Below are positions 50,535-60,369 of a DNA stretch of 64,000 nt, piece by piece (the stretch's first letter is position 1; each line of letters starts with the position of its first letter). Origin of the DNA: Pseudomonas pseudonitroreducens (lineage in GTDB: Bacteria > Pseudomonadota > Gammaproteobacteria > Pseudomonadales > Pseudomonadaceae); the NCBI RefSeq assembly GCF_021603645.1, contig NZ_BQHJ01000012.1:62001-126000 (forward strand). The letters run 5' to 3'. Below the pieces are notes generated by a model that saw nothing but the letters and a program-made list of their open reading frames with translations, was not told the DNA's origin and ran no database searches. A program made the translations under genes and the position numbers.

Positions 50535-51660
50535 GCAGCACAGCGCCCAGGAAAAAACCGAAGAGGCCTCCCAGCAGAAACTCAAGAAGAGCCGCGAGGA
50601 TGGCCAGGTCAGCCGCTCCAAGGACCTCTCCACCACGCTCTCGCTGCTGGCCACGCTGGTCGCCCTGAAGTTCTGCGTGGAGCACTTCTACGAAGGACTG
50701 AAGCAGGGCTTCGCGCTGTCGTTCATCGATTTCAGGAACAGCGAGATCGGCCTCGACGACCTGCCGCTGGTGCTCGGCCATCACCTGGTGCTGTTCATCA
50801 CCACGCTGCTGCCGCTGCTGGTCACGCCATTGCTGGTGGTGCTGTTCTCGATGATCCCCGGCGGCTGGATCTTCTCCAGCAAGAACTTCATGCCCAAGCT
50901 GTCCAAGCTCAACCCCATCACCGGGCTCGGACGCATCTTCTCGCTGCAGAACTGGACCGAGCTGGCCAAGTCGCTGCTGAAGATCGCCGTGCTGATCGTC
51001 GTCGCCGTCTACCAGCTGCACGGCGCCCTGCCCGGCCTGCTGGCGCTGCAGCGCAGCAACGTACACAGCGCCATCGCCGCAGCGTTCAGCACCTTCTACG
51101 ACATCACTGTCTCGCTGCTGGTGGTGTTCATCCTGTTCTCGGTCATCGACATCCCGATCCAGTACTTCTTCTTCAAGAAGAAGCTGCGCATGACCAAGCA
51201 GGAGCGCAAGGAAGAGCACAAGAACCAGGAAGGCCGCCCGGAAGTGAAGGCGCGCATCCGCCAGTTGCAGCGCCAGCTGGTGCACCGGCAGATCAGCAAG
51301 ACGATCAAGACCGCCGACGTGGTGATAGTGAACCCGGTGCACTTCGCCGTGGCGCTGCGCTATGACCCGAAGAAGGCCCAGGCGCCCTACGTGGTCGCCA
51401 AGGGCCTCGACGAGACCGCGCTGTACATCCGCAAGATGGCCAGGGCCCATGACCTGGAAGTGCTCGAACTGCCGCCGCTGGCCCGTGCGATCTACGCCAC
51501 CACCCAGGTGAACCAGCAGATTCCGGCACAGCTGTACAAGGCCGTGGCCCACGTCCTGACCTACATCCTCCAGCTCAAGGCCTGGCGCTCCGGGCGCCGT
51601 GAACGACCGGAGCTGATCCGTAACGTCCCCATCCCCGAAGAATTGCTGAACAGAGTCTGA
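50527..51660 (+). CDS. flhB: Flagellar export switch protein FlhB with NPVH autocleavage loop
   Basis: 377 aa, four helices then a cytoplasmic domain. The N-terminus (EKTEEASQQKLKKSREDGQVSRSKDL) is standard. The autocleavage loop, NPTH in most FlhB proteins, reads NPVH (residues 269-272), with Asn269, Pro270 and His272 kept and Thr271 replaced by Val. Autocleavage between Asn and Pro is needed for the hook-to-filament switch with FliK. Confidence 0.93.
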   Translation: MAEQHSAQEKTEEASQQKLKKSREDGQVSRSKDLSTTLSLLATLVALKFCVEHFYEGLKQGFALSFIDFRNSEIGLDDLPLVLGHHLVLFITTLLPLLVTPLLVVLFSMIPGGWIFSSKNFMPKLSKLNPITGLGRIFSLQNWTELAKSLLKIAVLIVVAVYQLHGALPGLLALQRSNVHSAIAAAFSTFYDITVSLLVVFILFSVIDIPIQYFFFKKKLRMTKQERKEEHKNQEGRPEVKARIRQLQRQLVHRQISKTIKTADVVIVNPVHFAVALRYDPKKAQAPYVVAKGLDETALYIRKMARAHDLEVLELPPLARAIYATTQVNQQIPAQLYKAVAHVLTYILQLKAWRSGRRERPELIRNVPIPEELLNRV

Positions 51661-51662
51661 CC

Positions 51663-53759
51663 ATGCGCCTACTGCAGTCACTATTGCCGACGTTCCAGAG
51701 CGGCCGCATCGGCATCCCGCTGATCATCCTGTCGATCCTTTCGATGATCATCCTGCCGCTGCCACCGCTGGTGCTGGACGCCCTGTTCACCTTCAACATA
51801 GTGGTGGCGATCCTGGTGCTGCTGGTCAGCGTGTCGTCGAAGAGCCCGCTGGACTTTTCCTTGCTGCCCACGGTGATCCTGGTCACCACGCTGCTGCGGC
51901 TGACCCTGAACGTCGCCTCCACCCGCGTGGTGCTGCTCGACGGCCACACCGGCACGGGCGCGGCGGGCAAGGTGATCGAAGCCTTCGGCCACGTGGTGAT
52001 CGGCGGCAACTTCATCGTCGGCCTGATCGTCTTCGTGATCCTGATGATCATCAACTTCATGGTCATCACCAAGGGCGGCGAGCGCATCTCCGAGGTGACC
52101 GCGCGCTTCACCCTGGACGCCCTGCCCGGCAAGCAGATGGCCATCGACGCCGACCTCAACGCCGGCCTGATCGAGCAGAACGAAGCCAAGCGGCGGCGCT
52201 CGGAAGTGGCCAAGGAAGCCGACTTCTACGGCGCCATGGACGGCGCCTCGAAGTTCGTCCGTGGCGATGCCATCGCCGGCATCCTGATCCTGCTGATCAA
52301 CCTGTTCGGCGGCCTGGCCATCGGCGTATTCGTCTACGACCTGCCGGCTGCGCAAGCCTTCCAGCGCTATGCCCTGCTGACCATCGGCGACGGCCTGGTG
52401 GCGCAGATCCCGGCACTGCTGCTGTCCACCGCGGCGGCGATCATCGTCACGCGGGTCAACGAGTCGGCGGAGATCACCAGCCTGGTGCGCAAGCAGATGC
52501 TGGCCTCGCCGTCGCTGCTCTACACCGTCGCCGGCATCCTCGTGGTACTCGGCCTGGTGCCGGGCATGCCGCACACCGCCTTCTTCGCCTTCGCCGCACT
52601 GGTGGCGTTCATCGCCTGGCGCCTGTCGCTGGCCGGCCCGCCCATCGAGGCGCAGACGCTGGAGCAGACCCAGGCCCTGACGCACGCGATGGACCAGGAA
52701 AAGGCGCAGCAACTGGCCTGGGAAGACATCCCGCTGGTGGAGCGGCTGTCGATCTCGCTGGGCTACAAGCTGGTCAGCCTGGTCAACGAGGCCAGCGGCG
52801 CGCCACTGCCACAGCGGATTCGCGGGGTGCGCCAGACCCTCTCGGAGAGCCTGGGCTTCCTCCTGCCGGAAGTGCAGATCCGCGACAGCCTGCGCCTGAA
52901 GGCCTCGCAGTACGCCATCCACATCAACGGCGAGCGCATCGACGGCGCGGAAATCCACGCCGACCGGCTGATGGCGATTCCCTCGCCGGAGCTCTACGGC
53001 GAGATCGACGGCATCCTCGGCGTCGACCCGGCGTACCGCATGCAGGTGGTGTGGATCCTGCCGGCGGACAAATCCCGCGCGCTGAACCTGGGCTACCAGG
53101 TGATCGACTGCGCCAGCGTGGTCGCCACGCACCTGAACAAGGTGGTGCGCGAGCACCTGCCGGACATCTTCAAGCACGACGACGTCGAACACCTGATGCA
53201 GCGCCTGACCCTGCAGGCGCCCAAGCTCGCCGAATCGCTGAAGGCGCAGCTGACCTACTCGCAGCAGCACCGGGTGTTCCGCCAGCTGCTGCAGGAAGAA
53301 GTGCCGCTGAAGGACATCGTCACCATCGCCAGCGCCCTGCTCGAAGGCAGCGAGACCACCAAGGACCCGGTGCTGCTGGCCTCCGACGTGCGCTATGCGC
53401 TGCGCCGCAGCATCGTTTCCTCGATCGCCGGCGAGCGCCCGGAGCTGAGCGTATTCGTCCTGGAGAATGCCCTGGAAAACACCCTGCTCGGCGCCCTGAG
53501 CATCGCCCAGCAGGCCGGCCCGGTGAGCCTGGACAACATCCCGGTGGAGCCCAGCCTGCTCAACCAGCTGCAGCACAGCATGCCGGTGGTGAAGGAGAAA
53601 CTGCGCAAGGAAGGCCACCCGCCGATCCTCACCGTGATGCCGCAACTGCGGCCGCTGCTGGCGCGTTATGCGCGGGTGTTCAGCCCGGGGCTGCACGTGC
53701 TGTCGCAGAACGAGATTCCGGAGCGGGTGGGGGTGCAGATCGTCGGGACGCTGGGGTGA
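51663..53759 (+). CDS. flhA: Flagellar export gate protein FlhA
   Basis: 698 aa. The N-terminal membrane part has LPTVILVTTLLRLTLNVASTRVVLL and the FHIPEP-like region IVFVILMIINFMVITKGGERISEVTARFTLDALPGKQMAIDADL. The C-terminal soluble ring domain runs from about 345. It is the export gate ring and proton-coupled engine. It is the last gene of the fliM-flhA operon, starting 2 bases after flhB. Confidence 0.95.
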   Translation: MRLLQSLLPTFQSGRIGIPLIILSILSMIILPLPPLVLDALFTFNIVVAILVLLVSVSSKSPLDFSLLPTVILVTTLLRLTLNVASTRVVLLDGHTGTGAAGKVIEAFGHVVIGGNFIVGLIVFVILMIINFMVITKGGERISEVTARFTLDALPGKQMAIDADLNAGLIEQNEAKRRRSEVAKEADFYGAMDGASKFVRGDAIAGILILLINLFGGLAIGVFVYDLPAAQAFQRYALLTIGDGLVAQIPALLLSTAAAIIVTRVNESAEITSLVRKQMLASPSLLYTVAGILVVLGLVPGMPHTAFFAFAALVAFIAWRLSLAGPPIEAQTLEQTQALTHAMDQEKAQQLAWEDIPLVERLSISLGYKLVSLVNEASGAPLPQRIRGVRQTLSESLGFLLPEVQIRDSLRLKASQYAIHINGERIDGAEIHADRLMAIPSPELYGEIDGILGVDPAYRMQVVWILPADKSRALNLGYQVIDCASVVATHLNKVVREHLPDIFKHDDVEHLMQRLTLQAPKLAESLKAQLTYSQQHRVFRQLLQEEVPLKDIVTIASALLEGSETTKDPVLLASDVRYALRRSIVSSIAGERPELSVFVLENALENTLLGALSIAQQAGPVSLDNIPVEPSLLNQLQHSMPVVKEKLRKEGHPPILTVMPQLRPLLARYARVFSPGLHVLSQNEIPERVGVQIVGTLG

Positions 53760-53804
53760 TGGAGCTGGCGGAGCGGGTGCCATTCTGAGCGTTCGGCGCG
53801 GGGT

Positions 53805-53970
53805 TTCCCCCTCACCCTAACCCTCTCCCAATGGGAGAGGGGACTGTCTGGTGCAGGCGGATATTCCCGTGCTTGCCGGCGAGCTTCGACACAACCACAA
53901 AACGCCGAACGGCCTCCTCTCCCTCTGAGCGGGGCGCGCAGCCAGGGCTGGGGTGAGGGCCCGCCCGAGC
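53805..53970. repeat. Class D inverted repeat (CCCTCACCCTAACCCTCTCCC type)
   Basis: Left arm CCCCTCACCCTAACCCTCTCC with a local AATGGGAGAGGGG complement; right arm CTCTCCCTCTGAGC ... CAGGGCTGGGGTGAGGG. A shorter relative is at about 38955-38999. It fills the gap between flhA and the convergent PilZ gene. Confidence 0.75.
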
Positions 53971-53984
53971 ACCGGACTACCCCA

Positions 53985-54347
53985 TCACGACAACCGCGCC
54001 CGCCCCAACAGGCTGCGGTTGAAACTCACCGACATCGTAGTCACCAACTCGGTAAACGCCGCACTCGGGCGGTCGAGCTTGAAGCCCTGCTCGAAGCGCG
54101 CATTCTTGGCGTCCTTCTTCGACCACTGGCAGATCGCCGTGATATCCACCGAACGGGTGTGGTCCTCGCGTACCGGTATTTCCAGGCGCATGTCGTAGCA
54201 GCTGCCCGGCGCCAGCGGCTCTTCCGTCACCAGCCGCAGGCCACCCATCGAAACGTCCAGGACCACACCCATGGGGTCGCCGCTCAGGCGGTTGGTCACG
54301 TTGATCTGGCCGATGTGGCGGAAGGTCAATCGACGGTGCTTGCGCAT
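53985..54347 (-). CDS. PilZ-domain protein
   Basis: 120 aa, a single PilZ domain. The c-di-GMP-binding motifs are visible: Arg-rich RKHRRLTFR at the N-terminus and DVSMGGLRL (D-x-S-x-x-G) near residue 31. Such proteins often link c-di-GMP to motility. Its place beside the lateral flagellar operon suggests a role in motor or gene control, but it is transcribed on its own strand with its own AGAGG ribosome site, so the link is inference. Confidence 0.85.
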   Translation of the reverse strand: MRKHRRLTFRHIGQINVTNRLSGDPMGVVLDVSMGGLRLVTEEPLAPGSCYDMRLEIPVREDHTRSVDITAICQWSKKDAKNARFEQGFKLDRPSAAFTELVTTMSVSFNRSLLGRARLS

Positions 54348-54696
54348 GGCGGCCTCTTGTAGGGAGCGGGCTCTGGGACAGGCGTTTCAGCAGCGAAACG
54401 CGCGCGCATCCTAGCAGCGGCAGCCGCTCAAACGAACTCAAAAGCTATCAACTGGCCAGTATTTATGGCGAAACCTTTGCGCCTTCCATCGCCACGCGCG
54501 CCGCTGCATTGATGCAACGGATATTCTGCAAACAACGCTGCATGATTGCCCGCAGTGCTGCGATTTTGCACACACCCTTCCGCGCCACCCCACGGCGCAC
54601 GGGCGTTTCAGCCTGGCATGCAACATGCCTTGAGTCTTCTTGCGCGCCGCCAGGCGGCCGCATCGCCGTGTTGGGAATTTGCATCTGGAGAGGGAA
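54348..54696. other. Divergent intergenic region between PilZ gene and PAS gene
   Basis: 349 bases. It contains a candidate sigma-54 promoter for the PAS gene (54613-54629) and, upstream of it, several TGCA-containing dyads such as TGCATTGATGCA (about 54506-54517) and GCTGCATGATTGC, possible activator sites. No gene is supported. Confidence 0.5.
54613..54629 (+). promoter_or_regulatory. Candidate sigma-54 promoter of the PAS gene
   Basis: CTGGCATGCAACATGCC: GG and GC separated by 10 bases, with TGGCA at -24. The -12 half (ATGC) is imperfect. It would place the start about 55 bases before the PAS gene, and would make the regulator genes subject to sigma-54 control. Confidence 0.45.
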
Positions 54697-55818
54697 ATGG
54701 ACCCGCTAAAACTGCTGCTGGACAGAGGCCTGCTGCTGTCCGACAGCCTGACGTCCCAGGGACGCTTCATCGAAGTCTCCGCCGAGCAGACCGACCAGCT
54801 CGGCTACCCGCCGGGCTCGCTGGATGGCCAGGGCGCCGAGCTGATCTACACCGCCGACTCGCTGAACGCCCTGATGCAGCTGTTCGCCAGCCCACCGGCG
54901 GACGAGCGTGTGCAGGACCTGGAGCTGACCCTGATCCGCCACAACGGCGGCCTGTTGCCAGTGCTCGCCAGCGGCGTGCTGCAATGGCGCGACGGCGAGC
55001 CGGCGCGCCTGCACCTGGTGAAGATGCCGCTGGGGCCGGTCAGCCGCCGCCTCGGCGAGCTGCAGAGCGCCAACGAGGTGATGAGCCAGATGCTCTTCAG
55101 CGCGCGGGTGGCCTACTGGTGCATCGAGTTCGCCGAGTCGGTGGACGTGCGCGAGACGCCCGACGAGATCGTCCGCCAGGTGTTCGAGAACCGCTCCTAC
55201 TGGCGCATGTGCAACCGCGCCATGGCCAACATCTACGAGATGCCCGCCGACGTCGATTTCAGCGAACAGCCGGTGCGCCTGTACTGGCCGCGCAGCCCGG
55301 CCAACGAAGAGTTCGTGCGGCGCCTGATCGAGGCGGAATTCCACGTCGATGGCGCGCTGTCGGTGGACCGCCGCCACGACGGCTCGCCGGCCTACGTGGA
55401 GAACGACGTGCGCGCCAGCATCCACAACGGCCGCCTGCTGCGCATGTGGGGCAGCCTGCGCGACGTCAGCCAGGAGCTGCGCATGCAGCACGACGCCGAG
55501 CAGCGCATCGAAGCGCTGCGCAGGGTGTTCGACGCAGTGCCCGACGCCGTGCTGGTGATCGACGAGGCGGCCCAGCCGCAATGGCGCAACGCAGCCTTCG
55601 AGCAGACCTTCGGCATCACCCGCGCCGCCGGCCTGGCCTCGACGCTGAACCGCATGCCGCTGCCCGAGCGCACCTGGCAGGTGCTCGACCTGCCGGACCA
55701 GTTCGGCAACTATCAGTCGTTCAACAGCCACTGCTCGCGCATTCTCATCCGCGAGGGCGTGGCCTGGCGCGTCTTCGTGCTGCGCTTGGCGAACAAGGCG
55801 ACGGAGCTGCATCCATGA
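54697..55818 (+). CDS. PAS-domain protein without an output domain
   Basis: 373 aa, soluble. The N-terminal PAS-like part is at about 5-110 (SDSLTSQGRFIEVSAEQTDQLGYPPGSLDGQ). A middle part holds VRQVFENRSYWRMCNRAMANIYEMP (about 160-185), and a C-terminal PAS is at about 275-360 (ALRRVFDAVPDAVLVIDEAAQPQWRNAAFEQTFG). No kinase, cyclase or DNA-binding domain is visible. Start 54697 has GGAGAGGG upstream. It ends 10 bases before the sigma-54 activator gene, so the two are co-expressed; it may sense a ligand for that activator. Confidence 0.78.
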   Translation: MDPLKLLLDRGLLLSDSLTSQGRFIEVSAEQTDQLGYPPGSLDGQGAELIYTADSLNALMQLFASPPADERVQDLELTLIRHNGGLLPVLASGVLQWRDGEPARLHLVKMPLGPVSRRLGELQSANEVMSQMLFSARVAYWCIEFAESVDVRETPDEIVRQVFENRSYWRMCNRAMANIYEMPADVDFSEQPVRLYWPRSPANEEFVRRLIEAEFHVDGALSVDRRHDGSPAYVENDVRASIHNGRLLRMWGSLRDVSQELRMQHDAEQRIEALRRVFDAVPDAVLVIDEAAQPQWRNAAFEQTFGITRAAGLASTLNRMPLPERTWQVLDLPDQFGNYQSFNSHCSRILIREGVAWRVFVLRLANKATELHP

Positions 55819-55828
55819 GCAAAGAAGC

Positions 55829-57265
<1,437 letters not shown>

Positions 57266-57300
57266 CCGTCCTCCGCTCCACACCGCGATTCCCGACATGC

Positions 57301-57382
57301 GTAGGAGCGGACTCCGTCCGCGATATGCAACAGGCCGGCTCCGAGCAGCCGGCAATCGATCGCGGACGGAGTCCGCTCCTAC
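57301..57382. repeat. Class B palindromic repeat
   Basis: GTAGGAGCGGACTCCGTCCG at the left and CGGACGGAGTCCGCTCCTAC at the right form a perfect outer inverted repeat. It follows the activator gene stop by about 35 bases and probably ends its transcript. Confidence 0.85.
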
Positions 57383-57537
57383 CCAAAACCCACCTGCCTG
57401 CGCGGGACCAACCGGTCGTGCGGCTTTACCGCGCCCGACAGAAATCCCCCTGCGACAATCCACCGCTGCAAGCCTGCCTACAGGCGTTGTCATTTCTGCT
57501 TACACCTGTACTTTCTGATTTTAAATTTTCCATTTAA

Positions 57538-57572
57538 TTTCAATCACTTAACTATTTGGCACAGCCTGTGCT
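57538..57572 (+). promoter_or_regulatory. Sigma-54 promoter of the N-demethylase operon with IHF-like site
   Basis: TTGGCACAGCCTGTGCT (57556-57572) has a perfect -24 element (TTGGCAC), a -12 GTGCT, and GG-GC spacing of exactly 10. Just upstream TTTCAATCACTTA (57538-57550) fits the CAA-N4-TTR core of IHF sites and lies in an A/T-rich run. Transcription would begin near 57582, about 84 bases before the first gene. Confidence 0.8.
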
Positions 57573-57665
57573 CTGTGTATCTCCGACCCGTGACCGTGCG
57601 CGGGTCCTCGAATCGCGCTGGCGCTCCTGACCGAGAGAGCCGGCAGTTCTGGAGGCACAAGAATA

Positions 57666-58265
57666 ATGCTCATCACAGGTATCAAGAGCCGGCCGGTCTA
57701 CGACCAGTTGCGCCCGCTCGCCGGCGGCAACCACCACATCATCGCCGGCCAGGGCAGCGGCGGCAGCGCCATGCTCCGTCTGCTCGCCGAAATGCCGCGC
57801 AGCGCGCCCATCCGCGTGCTGTATTCCAGCGAATCCTTCTCCGGCCAGGATCACTTCGCCGCGCTGCGCGACATTACTGACGTGGAGCTTTCGATCTACT
57901 CGAGCAACCGCGCGCTGGTCGATGACCTGCACGCCCTGCTGGGCCAGTCGCGCATGGGTACCCGCCTGTACCTGGCCGGTTCGGAGAGCTTCATCGGCAC
58001 CGCCATGCAGGCCGCCGACGCAATCAACCTGAACAAGGACGAAGTGCTGCGCGAGCACGCCGGCTCCTTCGTGCGCCGCGTCTGGTGCGTGCACTGCGAC
58101 GGCTACACCGAGAACGTCACCCAGCGCGTCTTCGATTGCCCGCACTGCGCCCGCACCCTGGTGGTCCGCGACCACTACTCCCGCCGCCTCGCCGCCTTCC
58201 AGGCCGTCAAGGCCGACGCCGAAGTCCCCGGCGAACTGCCGGAAGCCGAGGAGCTCGACACATGA
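57666..58265 (+). CDS. DmmA-like small subunit of a dimethylamine monooxygenase / oxidative N-demethylase
   Basis: 199 aa. The C-terminal zinc-ribbon pattern is WCVHCDGYTENVTQRVFDCPHCARTL (two C-x2-C pairs, about residues 139-162). The N-terminal part has a GQGSGGSAMLRLL loop (about 28-40) that may bind a nucleotide or cofactor. This protein type is found with DUF3445 heme oxygenases in amine demethylation operons. It has GGAGG 10 bases upstream, and its stop overlaps the reductase start by 4 bases. Confidence 0.75.
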   Translation: MLITGIKSRPVYDQLRPLAGGNHHIIAGQGSGGSAMLRLLAEMPRSAPIRVLYSSESFSGQDHFAALRDITDVELSIYSSNRALVDDLHALLGQSRMGTRLYLAGSESFIGTAMQAADAINLNKDEVLREHAGSFVRRVWCVHCDGYTENVTQRVFDCPHCARTLVVRDHYSRRLAAFQAVKADAEVPGELPEAEELDT

Positions 58266-59230
58266 GCCAGTCCAACGGAACCCTGAATGTCCGCGTCACC
58301 CGCATCGAGCAGGTGACCCCGGAGATCAAGCGCTTCACCCTGGCTTCCACCGACGGCGCGCACCTGACGCCGTTCTCCGGCGGCAGCAACGTCGTGGTGC
58401 TGATGCCCCACGCCAGCGGCACCTACCGCAACGCCTACTCGCTGATGAGTTCGCCCTACGACGCCAGCGCCTACCAGATCGCCGTGCGCCGCGTGGAGGA
58501 AGGCCGTGGCGGGTCAAAGCACATGCATGACGTGGTGCAGGAAGGCGACGAGCTGGAAATCCTCCGCCCGGTGAACCTGTTCCCGCTGAGCAAGCATGCG
58601 CGCCTGCACCTGTTCATCGCCGGCGGCGTGGGCATCACCCCGGTGTGCTCGCAACTGGCCGAGCTGCGCCTGCGCGGCACGCCCTTCGAAGTGCATCTGG
58701 CCGTGCGCGGCGATGCCCATGCGCGCCTGGGTGAAGAACTGCTGCAGGAATACGGCGACGCGGTGCGCCTGTACCGCGACGAGCGTGGCGAGCGCCTGGA
58801 TATTTCCGCCGTGCTGGCCGACCGCCCGCTGGGCAGCGACGTCTACGTCTGCGGCCCCGAGGGCATGATCCAGGCGACCATCGACGCCGCCCACGCCCAC
58901 GGCTGGACCGACAGCCACATCCACTACGAGCGCTTCCTCGAACAGGGCAGCGTCGGCGAGGCGTTCCAGGTCACCCTGGCGCGCAGCGGCGCGAGCATCC
59001 AAGTGTCGCCCGACCAGAGCCTGCTGGAGGCCGCCGAGGCCGCCGGCCACGACATCCCGTACCTGTGCCGCGGTGGCGCCTGCGGCATGTGCGAGACCAA
59101 CGTCCTCGAACTGGATGGCGAAATCCTCCACACCGACGACTGGCTGTCCGACGAGGACAAGGCCGCCAACAAGAAAATCATGCCCTGCGTGTCGCGTGCC
59201 AAGTGCTCGCGGCTGGTCATCGACTGCTGA
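58262..59230 (+). CDS. Flavin / 2Fe-2S reductase subunit of the oxidative N-demethylase
   Basis: 322 aa. The domain order is a flavin-binding barrel (RNAYSLMSSPYD), an NAD(P)H domain (FIAGGVGITPVCSQL, VYVCGPEGMI) and a C-terminal plant-type ferredoxin (CRGGACGMCETN, with a fourth Cys in MPCVSRAKCS). This is the phthalate dioxygenase reductase layout, as in the HODM beta subunit. It passes electrons from NAD(P)H to the heme subunit. The ATGA overlap couples it to the upstream gene. Confidence 0.88.
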   Translation: MSQSNGTLNVRVTRIEQVTPEIKRFTLASTDGAHLTPFSGGSNVVVLMPHASGTYRNAYSLMSSPYDASAYQIAVRRVEEGRGGSKHMHDVVQEGDELEILRPVNLFPLSKHARLHLFIAGGVGITPVCSQLAELRLRGTPFEVHLAVRGDAHARLGEELLQEYGDAVRLYRDERGERLDISAVLADRPLGSDVYVCGPEGMIQATIDAAHAHGWTDSHIHYERFLEQGSVGEAFQVTLARSGASIQVSPDQSLLEAAEAAGHDIPYLCRGGACGMCETNVLELDGEILHTDDWLSDEDKAANKKIMPCVSRAKCSRLVIDC

Positions 59231-59244
59231 GCCGGAGAACGACC

Positions 59245-60261
59245 ATGACCATCCAATTCCGCCCCGACGAAACCTACCGCGACGACTACACCTACGCCAA
59301 CAGCCAGGCCTGCATCGACCGCGCGCCCTGGCCCTTCCCGGACGACGAGTACATGTACTCGATGAACCTGGAGCCGCACGTTTCGGTGGGCAACGACGCC
59401 TTCCGCGCGGTGTTCGACATCGACGAGCACTACATCAGCGAGTGCCGCGACCGGGCGATCACCCTGGAGAAGGACCCGGGCATGCACTACGTCTCCGCGC
59501 CGCACATGATGGAGGCGCAGTGGGACCTGCTCGAGCTGATCATGGAGGCCTACGCCAAGGACTACCCGGAGTACTTCTCCCTGGAGAAGGACGGTACCCG
59601 CTGGCACTGGACCAACAAGCTGCTGAACATCGACGACACCTTCACCTTCGGTGATCCGTCGACCCTGCCCTATGAGCCGATGGAGTACGTCACCCGCCAG
59701 GCCCAGGGCGACTGGGTATTGCAGGAAGAACGCGACGGCACCCTGTACTGGGGCGCGGGCATCGCCACCCAGCGCGCCGACTACTCGCTGCGCTTCAACC
59801 TGGGCATGGCCTGGCACGAATTCCACGGCCCGGTGCCGCTGGTGAAGGAAACCGGCATGCTCGACCGCGCGCTGAAGTTCCTCCTGCGCCTGCGCAACGG
59901 CCACCCGGTGCGCCGCCTGAACTGGTCGCTGACGGTCAACCCGCGCCTGGACGTCTCCGCCGAGTCCCTGCCCGAGTGGGCGCCGGACCGCACCACGGTG
60001 ACCGCCGAAAACGCCGGTCAGAAGGTCTACCTGCGCATCGAACTGCAACCGCTGCACCGTCTGCCGCGCAGCAACGCCATCGTGTTCCCGATCCGCACCT
60101 ACCTGCTGAGCCTGGAAGACATCGCCAGCAACCCGGCGTGGGCCAAGCGCATGCACCGCGTGCTCAAGTCCCTAGACCAGCAGCTCGTCGACTACAAGGG
60201 CTTCACCCGCTACCACCAGCAGGCCGTGGAGTGGCTCTCGAAGTACGACGACGGCCAGTGA
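59245..60261 (+). CDS. DUF3445 heme-dependent oxidative N-demethylase alpha subunit
   Basis: 338 aa. The pattern MNLEPHVSVGNDAFRAVFDIDEHYISEC, LTLEKDPG-like ITLEKDPGMHYVSAPHMMEAQWDLLELIMEAYAKDYPEYF and the segment LPRSNAIVFPIRTYLLSLEDIA belong to the DUF3445 family, the catalytic heme subunit of HODM / dimethylamine monooxygenase, in which a PAS fold became an enzyme. It oxidatively demethylates secondary amines using O2. Start 59245 has GGAGAAC upstream. The exact amine is not determined here. Confidence 0.87.
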   Translation: MTIQFRPDETYRDDYTYANSQACIDRAPWPFPDDEYMYSMNLEPHVSVGNDAFRAVFDIDEHYISECRDRAITLEKDPGMHYVSAPHMMEAQWDLLELIMEAYAKDYPEYFSLEKDGTRWHWTNKLLNIDDTFTFGDPSTLPYEPMEYVTRQAQGDWVLQEERDGTLYWGAGIATQRADYSLRFNLGMAWHEFHGPVPLVKETGMLDRALKFLLRLRNGHPVRRLNWSLTVNPRLDVSAESLPEWAPDRTTVTAENAGQKVYLRIELQPLHRLPRSNAIVFPIRTYLLSLEDIASNPAWAKRMHRVLKSLDQQLVDYKGFTRYHQQAVEWLSKYDDGQ

Positions 60262-60302
60262 TCGTCGCTTCGCACACATAAAAAACCAACCCGAAAAGGG
60301 AA

Positions 60303-60328
60303 CCGGCGGGCGTCGTGAGGCCCGCCGG
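60303..60328 (+). terminator. Intercistronic hairpin between the N-demethylase and permease genes
   Basis: CCGGCGGGC-N8-GCCCGCCGG, a perfect 9-bp stem with no T run after it. More likely a partial terminator or message-stabilising hairpin than a full stop, so the permease may be transcribed at a lower level from the same promoter. Confidence 0.6.
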
Positions 60329-60369
60329 ACGAATGCCTTCTGCCCATCAACCCCTGAGAGGAAACAACG

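Larger units (their letters stand above)
57266..57665. other. Intergenic control region before the N-demethylase operon
   Basis: 400 bases. It contains a class B repeat (57301-57382: GTAGGAGCGGACTCCGTCCG ... CGGACGGAGTCCGCTCC), a small dyad GCCTGCCTACAGGC (about 57472-57485), an AT-rich IHF-like stretch and the sigma-54 promoter. This is the expected layout for activator binding, bending and sigma-54 initiation. Confidence 0.65.

Noticed and set aside
51681-53783. A 700-codon open frame opposite flhA
   Set aside because: Antisense shadow of FlhA with Gln/His/Arg-rich nonsense composition and no motifs.
57301-57382. Class B repeat read as the activator-binding site of the sigma-54 promoter
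   Set aside because: The same sequence occurs at 23487 and 62167 beside unrelated genes, so it is a dispersed repeat rather than a specific operator.
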